A DNA stretch of 64,000 nt from Apoda limacodes (GCA_946406115.1 OX291547.1:6453001-6517000); one strand, 5' to 3'. Counted from the first letter of the stretch, positions 1 to 11,745 are shown. Program-made: numbers and translations. Notes: generated by a model from the letters alone, not told the origin.

Positions 1-193
1 TGGTCCAGGAATACATTAATTTGTTTTTAATAATGGTTAAGAAAAACGTAGGATTGGAAATTAGGTTATTATTTAGGCTAAAAGAAGTCTTGTGCCGAAA
101 CCTTATAGGTCTTAACATAAACTAGATTAAGTAACAATGGTTGAGGTTTAAACTATGCTAATAATAATAATAATATAATCTTTTTTGTTTCAG

Positions 194-331
194 CAAGCTT
201 GGCAGCTTTCTTAGGGCTACAAAAACGCTCCAAAAAACCAGTCATCGACATATAGCTCATATAGTTAGCAGGTATGGGGAAGAATGGTTGAGTGGTGACT
301 ACATACTGGAAGAACCAGGGTGATTAATAAA
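194..331 (+). CDS. candidate 3'-terminal exon of an unknown gene (partial)
   Basis: A pyrimidine-rich acceptor (TTTTTTGTTTCAG, ending at 193) is followed by an open frame from 195 to a TGA at 321-323 (42 codons plus stop, entered with one split base). A poly(A) signal AATAAA lies directly after it at 326-331. The peptide ends in RYGEEWLSGDYILEEPG. I do not recognise it. The acceptor, open frame, stop and AATAAA together look like a last exon whose earlier exons would lie left of the window. The frame is short and could be chance; a second, shorter frame ends at the TAG near 257. Confidence 0.3.
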
Positions 332-3300
332 GATTAAAGATGATCTTTGTCATTTATTTTTTGTCTTTTATAGGAATTTTAAAGATGACAAAATTAAGTC
401 AGTTTGATTTCGTCGTTATCCATACACATAACATATTTATTTATTTATTCAAGTCAACTGAATTATCTTATCAGTTGTTATCTAAGTACTGATAATTACT
501 TATAGTCGTTTTGTTTATGTAGGCAAGGTGTAGCCCGTGTCATCGTCTAAGTAATGAAGTCATCCTGGACACACCTGAATATTTAACAATTTCAACTGCG
601 AGATACCTCTTGTATTGTAAAAAAAGAGTAACAGTACTTGGTACCATACACCTGGTTTGTAATTATTTCGAAAGCTTTTTGCTAACTGAATTGAAAACCT
701 TTCGGAAGAATAACACAAATAATTTGGGGAAATTTCAAACAAACTATACGAACAAAAAGTTTTAGAATATTTCTGAAATTTTCCGAAAACGTGATCGAAA
801 TTGGGTATAAAGACTTGCTTGCTGCTCTTGTGTCTGCAACCTAAGACACTATTGCATGCTGCCTGTGCTTTGGTGCTCCGGGCGTAGGCTGCTTTCCTTT
901 GCCCCTAACAGCATGATATATACACTCTAAGGGTAAGGCAGACAAGTACTACCTACATACGTGGAGTCCTAGTTGGCCGATTTGCTTCTTAAACAAACTA
1001 GGTTCTGGCTTAACTTTTCTAATCAACGAACTGTTTCAAGAACAAGTGAAAAGTAATTTAAATAATTAAAAAACTAGATTACGGATTAAAAAAATAAAAG
1101 TAATCTTCGCGCCAAAAATCCACAATTCTGATTTCCAATAATTTTAATATAGCCTTTGACATTCTAGTGGTTAAGACGAATCTAATCACGAATAATTCAT
1201 TAAAATCGGTTTAGCCGTTTTAGTGATTACGAGGGAACATAGAGTCCCACAGAAATACAGGTCAAACACATATACCCTCCTTTTGCCGCAGTCTGGTAAA
1301 ATCAAAAAACAAAATTTGCAGTTTTCCGAGGTTAAAAATCTTCAGTATGCAACAATTAACGTTCAAAAAGCACAGAAGCGTGTCTTCGACGAAAAAAGAG
1401 CATTCAAAAAGTAGTTTACCGTAAGGTAGTTCCGTATTCTCGCATGGTCGCAAGGTCACTTGGTCTTTTGTTGCGCAGCTACCTATAATTCTTGAACCTT
1501 TTCAGCGACCTATTTGCTAATAGCTGTATGTAGTAAAAACTGCGATTGCTTGACCACTTTAACGTTTAACTGACACGTAAAATCTACGAGACACACTTGT
1601 AAATCCTTGTTTGTGATAAAAAGCCATTGTTTGATAATGCGGTTAATAGCCGGATTGGGTGGCAATGAACTAATTTAAAATTCGTCTTGTTATAATTTGT
1701 TTGTTATCCTACTTAATGTAAAAGTGTTAGTAAGTATATATAACGGTTTCACCCTTAAAAAACGTAGCCCGTGGTAACTCTCGAATCGGATAAAAAATAT
1801 CCTATATCTCTACCAGAAGTCAGGGACCTTATTGGAAACAGTCTAGAGCTATTTGGACTCTGGAATTCGAAACAAAAATGTATGGAAGTCTGACTTACCT
1901 CCCTACTGACTGGTCTCCCTACGACGCGAAGGACTAGCCCCTTTTTTTCTTCTGACTAGATTTACAACTATTGATATTTAAAGTTAGTTGAGTGGACTCA
2001 TTACTATAGTAGTACTTTAGTAATGAGTGACACACCTCAAATTTAGGCGAGGTCTGCTTGACCTTGTTTCATGATAACAGTTGTATGGAAATGGTAATTG
2101 CTCTTTTCACTATCTATATATGAGTTCATTACACTCGCTCGAAAAGTCTTTCTTTACCGGCAAATTTTTTTTTGTGGAAAAATTTACTTTATTACCAAGC
2201 GCGAAAAAGTTTAGTTAATTCTACTAGAAAACGTGATATATATACTAGGGAACGCGGTTTGTTCTTTTTTTCGATAAGGGAGATTTCAAAATAATGTTGC
2301 GTTCTAGTTTTATCACATAGATAATGTCGTAAAATTATAAAAATACAACAAGGATATAGTACATTACTGTCGCAGCCCGCAAAAGCAGCATAACCGGAGG
2401 ATCGTAAGTATGCGGGACGAGGCATACCCCAGGCACGCATCACATAGTCCGGTTATGCTTAGTTGTGGTCAAGGCTTGTAAAGTGCTTTTCTCAAACAAG
2501 CGTGTAAAAAAACCAATTATATTGACAACTGTTCTAGACAATAATAAAAATAGTTTTTGCCGCCAATTCACCGCGTTCTGGTGTCGATTTATTTTTTTAA
2601 TTTTTTAAATTAATTTCATGGCGCATTCTTTTTGTTGTGCCAGTCCGAAATTTAAATAAAACTTGATGAGTTATCTCTTTGATTATCAATGTTCGGGTTT
2701 AGAAAAGTTCGTTCCATTTCCATATTTAATATCTGACCGCTCGAGCGTACTGTGCAAGTACGATTTATCCCAAAGCTTGAGCAAGATATCGTAGCATGTT
2801 TGAGAAAAATAAATTTAAAGTAGCTATAGTTTTTGTTCTAAGAATTTATCATTGGCATGCGGTGCGAATTCCAAACGCAAGTGAAAAAAAAATTGGTTTT
2901 TTTTTATTACATAATTTTGTGTTGTTTGTAATAACTCACTGTAATGGTTTCCTGTTAACTACTGAACCCTTAAAATAAGTGTATGTTTATATGTATATAT
3001 TCACGGTTTTTATCCCAAGCACCTACGGCTGGACACACACCCACATCATGATGTGGTGGACAGCTGTCATAATGAAAAGAGACTTCTTTACACCAAGCAC
3101 TTTAGCCCATCCGTGCAACCCTGTTTCTCATGCAGTGTATCTGGACTATAGTGGCTTTATATATGTGCCATAGGTAGTAAATAAACAACTTTAAAGTGCC
3201 TTCATAGCGGTAAAATAAAAGACCAGGGACAGAATAATACATAGCATTGCCAGTTCCTAATGAACGATAAGAAGTGTTAGGAATTGTATATTGGATCAAG

Positions 3301-3559
3301 AAATGGGTGAGGAGTTAATAGACTAGGTCAGTAGCTGATACGGTACCACGCCGTCTAACGGTACGTCGATTTTCACTAGTTACTTGGTGCAACGATTGTC
3401 GGTGAATGTTCTACTGACACACACACATGGCATAAGAAAGAAGGCAATTTTGAACTGTTCACGGCATATTTGCATTGGTTTTGTTTTAAATTATTAGTGT
3501 TGGTTGAACAGGGTGATATATTTTAAATAGTGCGGCGCTCTGGGGCACGTTTATGTGTT
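332..3559. other. intergenic, AT-rich, no gene seen
   Basis: Only short, low-quality open frames are present. Around 1190-1300 the phrase 'atcggtttagccgttttag' marks a degraded dispersed repeat of a type common in insect genomes. Nothing else is supported. Confidence 0.5.
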
Positions 3560-3599
3560 TAAGGCCTTATTTACAATAACTGGAGTTCTGAACTTCTGA

Positions 3600-3894
3600 C
3601 AGTTCACAACTTTTTATTTTGTATACCTAATTATGTAAACACTCTCAACTTCCGTTTGACCCTAATGTTTTCAAAAATAAACGCAGGAATACCTTAGTGT
3701 GTAAAATTGAAACGTCTAGACCTACAGTATCCAAAAGAAATTATCACTGCCTTGCTCCTGTTATATATAATAAAATTAACAAAATCCTTAACATTTATTC
3801 TCTTAACTCGCGTCATTGTAAGATTGAAATTGTGAAATGGCTTTGTAAACTGAGTTACAGTGATACAGAAGACTTTTTAAAAGTGGTTACTTAA
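3600..3894 (+). pseudogene. decayed C-terminal end of a non-LTR retrotransposon polymerase
   Basis: The open frame at 3697-3894 has the shape of the extreme C-terminus of an insect LINE ORF2: a 'YNK' block followed by a 'KWLCK...YSDTEDFL' block, as in the usual LYNKLP ... KKWL ... YSIEEFL ending of these proteins. The catalytic RT domain is absent and an in-frame stop lies just upstream, so this is a 5'-truncated, inactive remnant. The assignment rests on pattern memory of the family tail, not on catalytic motifs. Confidence 0.4.
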
Positions 3895-3951
3895 ATCATC
3901 ATACTATAAATGTAATAAAAATATGTATAGTAAACATTATGACCAAACACA

Positions 3952-3952
<1 letters not shown>

Positions 3953-3986
<34 letters not shown>
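3953..3986. repeat. (AC)n microsatellite
   Basis: An almost uninterrupted run of AC dinucleotides, about 17 units. Confidence 0.95.
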
Positions 3987-3992
<6 letters not shown>

Positions 3993-4728
3993 CACACTAT
4001 ACCTCTTTTCATAATAATACCTAAGTACTTATTTTGTCTGAAGTAAAGTAAAAAGGTGGGCGTAAAAACATAATTTTATATTATAAAGTAATTCAGTTTT
4101 GATAGTTAAGAAAAACCTATTTTTATGACAAAATTTAATAACGACATGACATTTCTTTTAAGATTTATGACATTCTTATATAGATTTTTTTTAATAATTC
4201 TTACATAACATTTTAAGTAATTGAAATAATTTAGTCAAAATTTGATGATAAAAACATATTTTTTTTTAATAAGGTTATAAATGTTATACTTTCTTTGTAG
4301 GTAACTAAATGCTAATATTCGCACGCCTTTTGTGGTCGAATAAAAGGAAAAATTGTAACAAGAACCTACTGTACCTTATTCAAGCAAATAAATTATATTT
4401 ATTAATTCTTTCATTCAATAAGAGATATCACGAGTTGTTTAGAAAATATTGTCGTCTATGTAAGTGACTAGTTATTTTTGCTTGGCAGTGTAGTTAATAA
4501 GTTTGCTACAGCTGTAGCCTACGTGGAATTCGGTTATAGTTATTCCTTCACAAACTTTAGAATTTTATTAATGTGGCCTATGTCCTTCTCCGTCTCTTCA
4601 ACTAGGGGAAGGGGGGGCAAAGTGGATCACTTAACTTCAAAATACAAAAAAAATATTAAATGCTTTTTCAAAAATACCTTTATTGCATAAACTCAAACAA
4701 TATTTAAACAATTAACATATTACACTAA

Positions 4729-5298
4729 AGCCGTGTCTCCTGCTAGTTGTTTTTGTTAACTTTTACATCTAACACCTAACCTCTAACAGAAATGTTAATG
4801 ATTTTGACATTTAAAGTTAAAAAAACATGTTAACACGTTATCCGAGGCGGATGGAAAACATCACCCGCGTTCGCCTGCAGGGGGGGTGATTCATTCATTT
4901 TGTGTTAAGTATTCGTTGCGTGTTGTCTGATCTGTGGTTCGCTTTGCGCGCTCGCCCGCCATCTTTGCATTAGCTTGCTACTAATGCAAATCTGTGCCTC
5001 TTTATTTAAGTTAATTAGGTATATTCTCTTTGCTGTGCTTTGGATTTTGTAAAATTTTACATTTGTAGATTCTACATTTTTGTCTAACACTTCGCCTCTG
5101 GACTAAAACCAAGATAGCTACAACTGCTAACACATCTTCCTCGTCAGAGCTCATCTTGCACACTGAGAAACTAACAAAACAAAAACGATACGAAAAAATG
5201 ACGAGGAGACAGTTTGTTAAAGAAAAGTGTTAATGTTAACATGTTAAGTTAGATGTTTTGTTAGAATTTAACAAAAACAACTAGCAGGAGACACGGCT
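4729..5298. mobile_element. Harbinger-type MITE nested in the pogo element
   Basis: The left end AGCCGTGTCTCCTGCTAGTT from 4729 is repeated in inverted orientation at the right end (to 5298), with similarity continuing past 30 bp. Both sides are flanked by TAA (4726-4728 and 5299-5301), the 3-bp target duplication typical of PIF/Harbinger elements. Inside, on the minus strand from 5154, is an ATG frame beginning MSSDEEDVLA, which resembles the start of insect Harbinger transposases. It is therefore an internally deleted derivative of an autonomous element. It lies between the transposase stop and the left end of the pogo element, so it inserted after that element was formed. Confidence 0.8.
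5011..5154 (-). pseudogene. remnant of a Harbinger transposase N-terminus
   Basis: A 47-codon frame starts MSSDEEDVLA inside the MITE at 4729-5298 and stops at 5011. The acidic MSSDEE start is a common opening of Harbinger-type nuclease proteins in insects. The DDE nuclease domain is absent. It is a deletion relic and not a functional gene. The identification depends on the start motif together with the TAA target duplication of the host element. Confidence 0.45.
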
Positions 5299-5360
5299 TA
5301 AGACTTCTTAATTATATGAATTTTGAACACAAATAATCAGACTTTTTGGTTTCAACTTAA

Positions 5361-5421
5361 TTTTCCACTTTGCCCACTCTAGGAGGGTAAAGTGGAAACC
5401 CATTGGGGGCAAAGTGGAAAT
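5361..5421. repeat. subterminal GGGCAAAGTGGAA motifs, left cluster of the pogo element
   Basis: Three copies of the terminal motif lie within 60 bp just beyond the transposase stop: TTCCACTTTGCCCA (inverted) near 5362, GGGTAAAGTGGAA near 5386 and GGGGGCAAAGTGGAA near 5406. They match the core of the terminal repeat and are probably binding sites for the element's own transposase. Confidence 0.75.
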
Positions 5422-5439
5422 GAAACACATCACAAGAAA

Positions 5440-7419
5440 TTATGCACAAATAATGCACTTAAATTGCCCTTTCACCACATCGCCACATAGTTCATGGGCC
5501 CAGTTATGGCACCATTGGCATTGAAGCCAGTCTTCCTGTGGTGGATCAATGTATAATTCTCCACAGAATGAACACGAAACTTCACCAGATGATTGCTCTT
5601 GATTCTCTGTTCGATTTTCCTTATCTGTCATTTTAGTTCTCTTCCCTTTACCTTTTCCTTTCACCTTATGATCTTTGGGTTGGTCCTCTAAATTTAGCTT
5701 GGGTATCTTACTAATCTTTCTGTTATTTGGTTGGGGTGTTTTCCGCTTCATTTCAGCCTTTTTTTCTAATGTAGCTTTAAAAGGCGAACTAGTAATGATC
5801 TCAGACTGCTGTGCCTTTATTTTTCGTTTCTTTATAGCTGGGGTGACTTTGGGTACAGGTATTATTTGTTTAGGAGAAACAAAAGTTGAGGAACTGGTCG
5901 AAGGTAGATTCGACGCTTTATTATATGGGTTAGTAGCTGGTTTATGATTCTTCCTGTCAGCTATTGCAGTCAAGTCGGATTGATGTTCTTTAGTTGGCAC
6001 TGTGGTATCAAGAGCTGACTCTTCAATTTGTTCAGGAGTTCTATTCGCAGCTACTTCCGTAGACACCGCAGTGTTATTGGTACTACTATTAGCTTCTTCA
6101 ATTGCTGCCATAGTTTCATTCGAAGTGGTGTCATGGTCCGGTTCTTCACTGGCTTGTGTATTCTGCACAGCGGAGTTACGATCTAGTTGTTCAATTGGCT
6201 GATTTTCATGAACCATCGCAGGCGCAAAATCCAAATCTGTAAATAAGTCTCTATTATACGGGAATATCCCTGTTTTTCTGAAACCATTAGTAGCATTTTG
6301 TACTGTAGCACTCTTTTCAAAGGCAGTTCGAACGAGCTTTGCTACATCAAATTGAGTAATTCGCCTTCCAGGATGGTTCTTCTGGAACATATCAATGGCT
6401 CTTTCAAATGCCGCCTTGAATGGACCGTAAATTGAAACGTCAAGTGGTTGCAATTTGTGGCTTGTATGGGGAGGAATACTCACTATGATGATATTATTTT
6501 CTCGCGCCATATTCAGGCCATCCAGATTTTGGTGGGTGGCGTGGTTGTCCATAATTAACAACACGGGTTTTTCTTTCGTTGGCCGAGTTTTTTCAATAAA
6601 CACTTGCAACCAATTATTGTAGTTCTCGTTATTGATCCACCCAGAGTCTGAACACCAACCCTGTGCACCGTTAGGGGCGTCATCCAGCAAACGAGCATTC
6701 ATTCTCTTTCTTTTTCCGAAAATAAAGCATGGGGGTACAAATCTGCCTGTCGCACTACAAGCGCAAATTATAGTCGTAAGTTGTCCCTTTTCTGCGGAAG
6801 ATACGACTCCTACTTGCTTTTTCCCTTTAACTGCAATGACTCGGGGTGGGTGACTAGCACTTGTTTTAACCCCAGTTTCGTCCATATTATAAATATCATC
6901 TGGACGGGACATGAAATCATGTTGGCATAGTACATGCCACAAGTTATCGTAAAATCTATCAACTTGCGTACGATTGAAAGCAGAACAACGTGAAATTGAC
7001 GTAGGCTCAGGAGACCTGAAGGTTAATTGAGGGTGTCTCTTCATAAAACCCTCAATCCATGCCTTGCCGGCTTGCTGTCCTTGAAAGGGATGAGGTATTT
7101 TGTATTGGACAGCCAACTGATAAGCTAAATTTTTCAGGGTTTCCATTGTTAGGCCATAAAAACAAGCATCAAGTTCAACAGCTAACTCAACTATTTGTCG
7201 TTCAATCTCTTTACTAAAAACTGGCCGAAACCTGCCCAGAGTTTTGGTTGCCTCCCCCTTTTTAATATGCCGATGAAGAGTTCCGATTGGAATTCCATAT
7301 TTCTTTGAGGCAGATCTTATTGAGGAAGTTTTTGCTTCGTCCATAGCCTTTCTCATTGTTTCTTCGCTCCATGAGGCTTGCTGGGTCTTCCTTTTGTAGT
7401 GGTGGACCATCTGCAGCAC
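5440..7419 (-). CDS. pogo-like transposase with C-terminal PHD finger
   Basis: The product (659 aa) should bind the ends of its transposon and catalyse cut-and-paste transposition in the nucleus. A psq-type helix-turn-helix spans about residues 15-55 (SIRSASKKYGIPIGTLHRHI), and a CENP-B-like DNA-binding region about 65-140. The DDE_1 catalytic domain (about 170-390) carries D180 in NMDETG, D291 in MDNHATH and D327 in LQPLDV, so all three acidic residues are present. A long low-complexity Ser/Lys-rich linker follows. The C-terminus (616-658) is a PHD-type zinc finger with C616, C619, C634, C637, H642, C645, C655 and C658. The frame is uninterrupted and ends at 5440. The first ATG is at 7419; a second in-frame Met three codons later is a possible alternative. 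Lack of decay suggests recent arrival, or less likely domestication. The PHD finger is typical of one insect pogo subgroup, not of Tigger or pogo itself. Confidence 0.9.
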   Translation of the reverse strand: MLQMVHHYKRKTQQASWSEETMRKAMDEAKTSSIRSASKKYGIPIGTLHRHIKKGEATKTLGRFRPVFSKEIERQIVELAVELDACFYGLTMETLKNLAYQLAVQYKIPHPFQGQQAGKAWIEGFMKRHPQLTFRSPEPTSISRCSAFNRTQVDRFYDNLWHVLCQHDFMSRPDDIYNMDETGVKTSASHPPRVIAVKGKKQVGVVSSAEKGQLTTIICACSATGRFVPPCFIFGKRKRMNARLLDDAPNGAQGWCSDSGWINNENYNNWLQVFIEKTRPTKEKPVLLIMDNHATHQNLDGLNMARENNIIIVSIPPHTSHKLQPLDVSIYGPFKAAFERAIDMFQKNHPGRRITQFDVAKLVRTAFEKSATVQNATNGFRKTGIFPYNRDLFTDLDFAPAMVHENQPIEQLDRNSAVQNTQASEEPDHDTTSNETMAAIEEANSSTNNTAVSTEVAANRTPEQIEESALDTTVPTKEHQSDLTAIADRKNHKPATNPYNKASNLPSTSSSTFVSPKQIIPVPKVTPAIKKRKIKAQQSEIITSSPFKATLEKKAEMKRKTPQPNNRKISKIPKLNLEDQPKDHKVKGKGKGKRTKMTDKENRTENQEQSSGEVSCSFCGELYIDPPQEDWLQCQWCHNWAHELCGDVVKGQFKCIICA

Positions 7420-7469
7420 AAAACCATAATTACATAATGCTAAGTTTTATTTTGCTCATATAAAATCAT

Positions 7470-7532
7470 AAAGAGGGCAAAGTGGAAAGGGTTCCACTTT
7501 GCCCCTTGTGTACAAATTCCACTTTGCCCGTA
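7470..7532. repeat. subterminal GGGCAAAGTGGAA motifs, right cluster of the pogo element
   Basis: Upstream of the transposase start lie GAGGGCAAAGTGGAA near 7472, its inverted form TTCCACTTTGCCCC near 7489 and another inverted copy TTCCACTTTGCCCG near 7517. Together with the copies at the ends and near 5400, they make a symmetric set flanking the gene. Their position in the promoter region would let the transposase repress or modulate its own transcription; that is inference. Confidence 0.75.
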
Positions 7533-7896
7533 GGTCACCCATACAATAATTACATTGACAATAGAAAAAGCAATAAATCTAATGCAAATATTGAGGTTAA
7601 CTTACATTCTATATCCCTAGTAGCCACATAAGTGTAATCAATAAAGAATCAAATACGTACCTTTCAACAAAATATCAGGCGGTACAATTCACGTGATTTC
7701 ACAAGAAAAGGCGATAAAAAAGTCGTAACGTCCGTATGACTCAGTCGAGTGCCGTGCGCACACTAATATTTGACAGCAGTCGAGAGATTGATGTGTGAGT
7801 GCCTCTGAGCCGCGGCAGCTATCACGTGTCAATATCTGTGACTGTGTGAGTGTATACCGCTTTGCCCACCCTTTCCACGTTGCCCCCCCTTCCTCT

Positions 7897-10800
7897 CTGT
7901 GCCAAATTTGAGCTCAATTTGATGCTCCGTTCCGACATGCAGAAAGGACAAACAAATATACAAACAAAAACATTTTCATATTAATAATACATAATATTCA
8001 ATAGGTATGAATTCAGAGTCAAGTTAAATCGCGAAGCCATTACCAATGAAATCGAAAGGCAAAATGTATGGAGGAGTGATGACGACACAATCCTGTTACA
8101 CAGTCGGTGTGCGCAGCGAATAAAGTGACATCTTTATAAATTATGTATTTTCCCCTATCAAAGTGGGATAGCAATGTTTTGTCCATAAGGCTAGATTGTT
8201 TTTGGTAATATATAATATAATAAATAATACTTGTCTATACAATAAATACAATAAACTTAATAAAAAGTAAAACAAAAACGTAATAATATACTACGAGTAC
8301 TTAAATGTCTAAACCAAAATCAATCTAATAGATTATGTATATCACATGATATGTAAACTAAGAGGACAACACTGCATTCGGTTTCAGGATTTATGTCACT
8401 TATTAAGTTTCAGAGAAATAAAAACATGAGTAGGCCATCTTTACTCTTTCTTTTGTTTACTTTCTTTGGGAACTCAAAATGTTTCTTTTTATAATACGCT
8501 TACCATGGTTTTCTGCTAGATAGTTAATCAAAATCTATAAGCTGATTTGTGACTGAGATGATCAGTTCTGTTAGACAAATAATTACGTAATATTTTACAA
8601 CCAACGACTAAATAAAATACGTGAATCATTTGACATTGACCATCTGAATTAGCTAAATCACAAAGTATAGGGTTGTCGCGTTTCATGATATGACATTTTG
8701 AATTAGTATTTTTTAATTGGCTTGACATGAAGGTACTCTGTAAACTTCTAGTGGTAAGTAGTCCACGGAATCTATTGCTATTGCGCCTCATAAAACACTA
8801 TGGCGAAACAGTGAAAAACACCACAATGCTACACGATTAATTCAGACTACTCTACCTTAATATTTTAACAGACACTTTTAACACAAAAAAAGGCGTAAGA
8901 TGCGCTAAGATGCAATTTCTATGTATTTCCGGCCACTTAATCTTTTCCTTTTCAGCCCAGTACGCGTCAAAATAATGACAAGCGCCATTTCTATAACGGG
9001 TAAACGAAGTAGGGCTGTGACATACCGTACCGAGGCGAGTTTAGCACTAAGACTCGTGCGAAAACCAAATAAAATAGCACAATAGGAGTTGTATCGAAGG
9101 TTGTTACCATAACAATCTATGACTACAACTTCTGCAGAGCATAACAAGTGACATAATTTTATTTTTAAAATTTACAACTTGACTTGAATTTAAAAAGACG
9201 GACAAGTGCGAGGAGACATTGAAATTGACGATTTGGTTGCCTTTTATAATAGTGTAGAGAGATATTCTGGAAGAAAATCCCTAAAAACAGCAGTAGATAA
9301 TGATTTTACCGATATATGTACACACTACTACCACAGCGTCATAAAGAAAATCATTTAGCCTTCAATGCAGTAACATAAGGCAGGGATGCTATTTTAAATG
9401 TAGAGGAGACCGAAGGAGTCTGGAGTAAAATCTGGAGTGGACCGACGGATTTAATATGGGTTGTCAAGGGTAAATTTTTGCCAACCAGTGACACATTCTG
9501 CTTTTCATTTCACTCCATGACAAAAAGAAATTGCAGGCGCTTTTGTATAATTTATAATTGACTTTTTTGTTTATCCCATTATGTTTAAAGGATTTTGTGT
9601 TAAACTTGTCGAGAGAGCCGGCAAATCTGGGTTGAGCTTGGCCTGCTTTTCACATTTATGTTTTGGTGGGATAGTAAATAATTACAACAGATATTATTTT
9701 CGTTCGATTTATTTGGTCTTGTAAACCTTAGCTAAGGAACAAATGTTATGTTTCTAATTAAAAATTTGTTACTACACTTTATAAAGGTTTCTTGCAGATA
9801 AGAACTATATTACTGAAGAACAATCATCGTTTCTTTAAATTAATGAATTGAAAAAAAAGAATATAATTCATATGACTACATATTGCAATAAAGTATAACA
9901 CTGATAATTTTTTAATTAATTTTGTGTTTGTCACAACCCTATTATTAGATCATGATTGTAGCTTTTTCCATTCAGCGATTGTGAGTTGTAATGATTGAAT
10001 TTTGGTAGACAATGGTTCCGTACCTAATATGAGCAACGATTTGAGACTAACAGTAGGAATTACTGCCTATTGTTACTTATTTTTCTTGAACCGATTTAGT
10101 ACGCCAATAAAAATATAATTTCAGTACCTAACACAATACATTGTTAGAGCCATTTTTGCAACCGATTGTTTGGTTTGTAGTAGGTGTAAAGATCTAAATT
10201 ATTTTATTGTTTACGTTTCAAGAACAGTAGACATACTCGTACCTACATATTTAAAGTCAGGTTTATCCCACTGGGTATATATTCCTATAAGGATTCCTAA
10301 CATTTTTAGGATAAAAGGTAATATAGCACTACTAAGTGATAAAAGTGACAGTCAATCTATCCAGTGTTATGTAACTTTCAAAGTGTAATAGAATTTTTAA
10401 ATCAATTTAGTAGTTCCAGGTATCAACCCACATGCGTTACAAACAAACACATACACTTTATATATAAAAATAACTATAGATGTGAGTTATTGTTGTAAAA
10501 ACGGCTAATAGTTACGTAACCCTAAAAAGGTGTCGGAAAATGTCAGTGCCAGTAAACGTTGCCGTTTTTAGAATAATTTTAATACCGGCTTCTAAAAAAC
10601 CTAACTGCAAATGCTGCTATTTATTACTAAATAATTTAGATTCTGTAGAGCGAAATACCAAAAGTCATGTTACAAAATCTGGTTACCATTCTGTTTAAGG
10701 CTTCGATATTGTATGCTAGATCGCGTACATACGCCATATTTGTGCTCAAACTATAACTATCCAATGTATTATGAAAATATGACAAACTTGCTTTTGTCTA

Positions 10801-11270
10801 GTTACTAAGTAATTTTTTATTCATTGTATTTATAGCAAAACAAACTGAAAGTGATCGTTGTTATAACACTATGAAAATTTTCAAAGCGTGTATTGAATTT
10901 GTTTGTGAAGAAAGTTGGTTAAATAATAAGAATTGGTTGTTTTTTGTCTTTTGGCTATAACTTAGTGTCAATGCTCTAAGTTGTAGCAAAAACTCAAAAA
11001 AATTGACTAAAAAAGAATTTAATTGCTAAAAAAAATTTGAAACGGCGACATTATGGTATAAATAACTTAAGAACTTATATAACTAAAATATATCTCATAG
11101 TCATATACATATACATGATATTTTATAATGATTGTTAGTACATTTACATGCACATCGTTAGTATTACAGAAATGAGCTCTCCGGCCTATATCACTGTCTT
11201 AAATATAAAATTCCGTAGCCCAGTGTTTATTTATTTATTTGTATATTTTATTAGGACAGCCAACTAGATA
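7897..11270. other. intergenic, no gene seen
   Basis: AT-rich sequence with short frames only. None has a recognisable domain, codon bias or splice context. Part of 7930-7990 resembles generic dispersed-repeat sequence. Confidence 0.5.
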
Positions 11271-11745
11271 TACTCCGTTACATTTTGCTGTGCTTCCACT
11301 ACCCCAAACTTACAAGCCGTATCGAACCCTTAAGACTGAGGAGAGATTTTGTCTCCCTGTGTGTGTTTTACCGGCGCTTGTATAATAGGATGTGTACTGA
11401 GGAATTGTTCGAAATGATGCCCACGGCTACTTTCTACCATCGCACCGCTTGCCATCAGCAGGGAATCCATCCTGACATCTAAATGGTCACGTTCAGTGAA
11501 GTTTCAGAGAAACTTTCTCATGCGAACGCTTAGATTGTGGAATGAGCTCCCTGCCAAGGTTTTCTTTAAGGACTACATTGTCTCTACAATATGGGGATCT
11601 TCAAGAACGAAGTTATTAGATTTTTGAAGGGTCGACAAAGCGCGAATGTTGACCCAGGTGTTGCTAGCGTCCATAGGTTGCGGTGACCGCTTACCATCGG
11701 GCGGACCGCAAGCTTGTTTGCCACCTTAGTGGTATGAAAAAAAAC
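11271..11745 (+). pseudogene. 3' end of a non-LTR retrotransposon (RT C-terminus plus A-tail)
   Basis: Frames in this stretch read SRIEPLRLRRDFVSLCVFYR, then EELFEMMPTATFYHRTA and, after stops and frame shifts, a WNELPAKVF-like block. This order (LRRD..SLCVFYR, FxxRTAR, LWNELP) is the usual C-terminal region of an RT-bearing LINE family common in Lepidoptera. The copy ends in a run of A at about 11736-11743. It is broken by stops and frameshifts and has no catalytic domain. A second copy of the same family, in opposite orientation, is at 40395-40800. Confidence 0.7.

Larger units (their letters stand above)
4605..7896 (-). mobile_element. pogo-type DNA transposon, apparently full length (about 3.3 kb)
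   Basis: The left end reads GGGGAAGGGGGGGCAAAGTGG from 4605 and follows a TA. The right end, read on the other strand from about 7896, is GGAAGGGGGGGGCAACGTGG, so the ends form an imperfect terminal inverted repeat. Between them is one long transposase frame on the minus strand (5440-7419) with pogo-family DDD catalytic residues. TA target duplication is usual for the superfamily; the left TA is present, but no TA directly follows the right end, which may have drifted. The GGGCAAAGTGG motif recurs at several internal sites. A 570-bp Harbinger-type MITE (4729-5298) has inserted downstream of the transposase gene. The exact right boundary is uncertain by a few bases. Confidence 0.8.

Noticed and set aside
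5675..6853. Plus-strand open frames of 66-90 codons
   Set aside because: They are antisense to the transposase gene, whose domains and catalytic residues are unambiguous.
8528..9147. Two minus-strand frames of 80-87 codons
   Set aside because: No domain, no splice or promoter context, and composition like the surrounding non-coding DNA.
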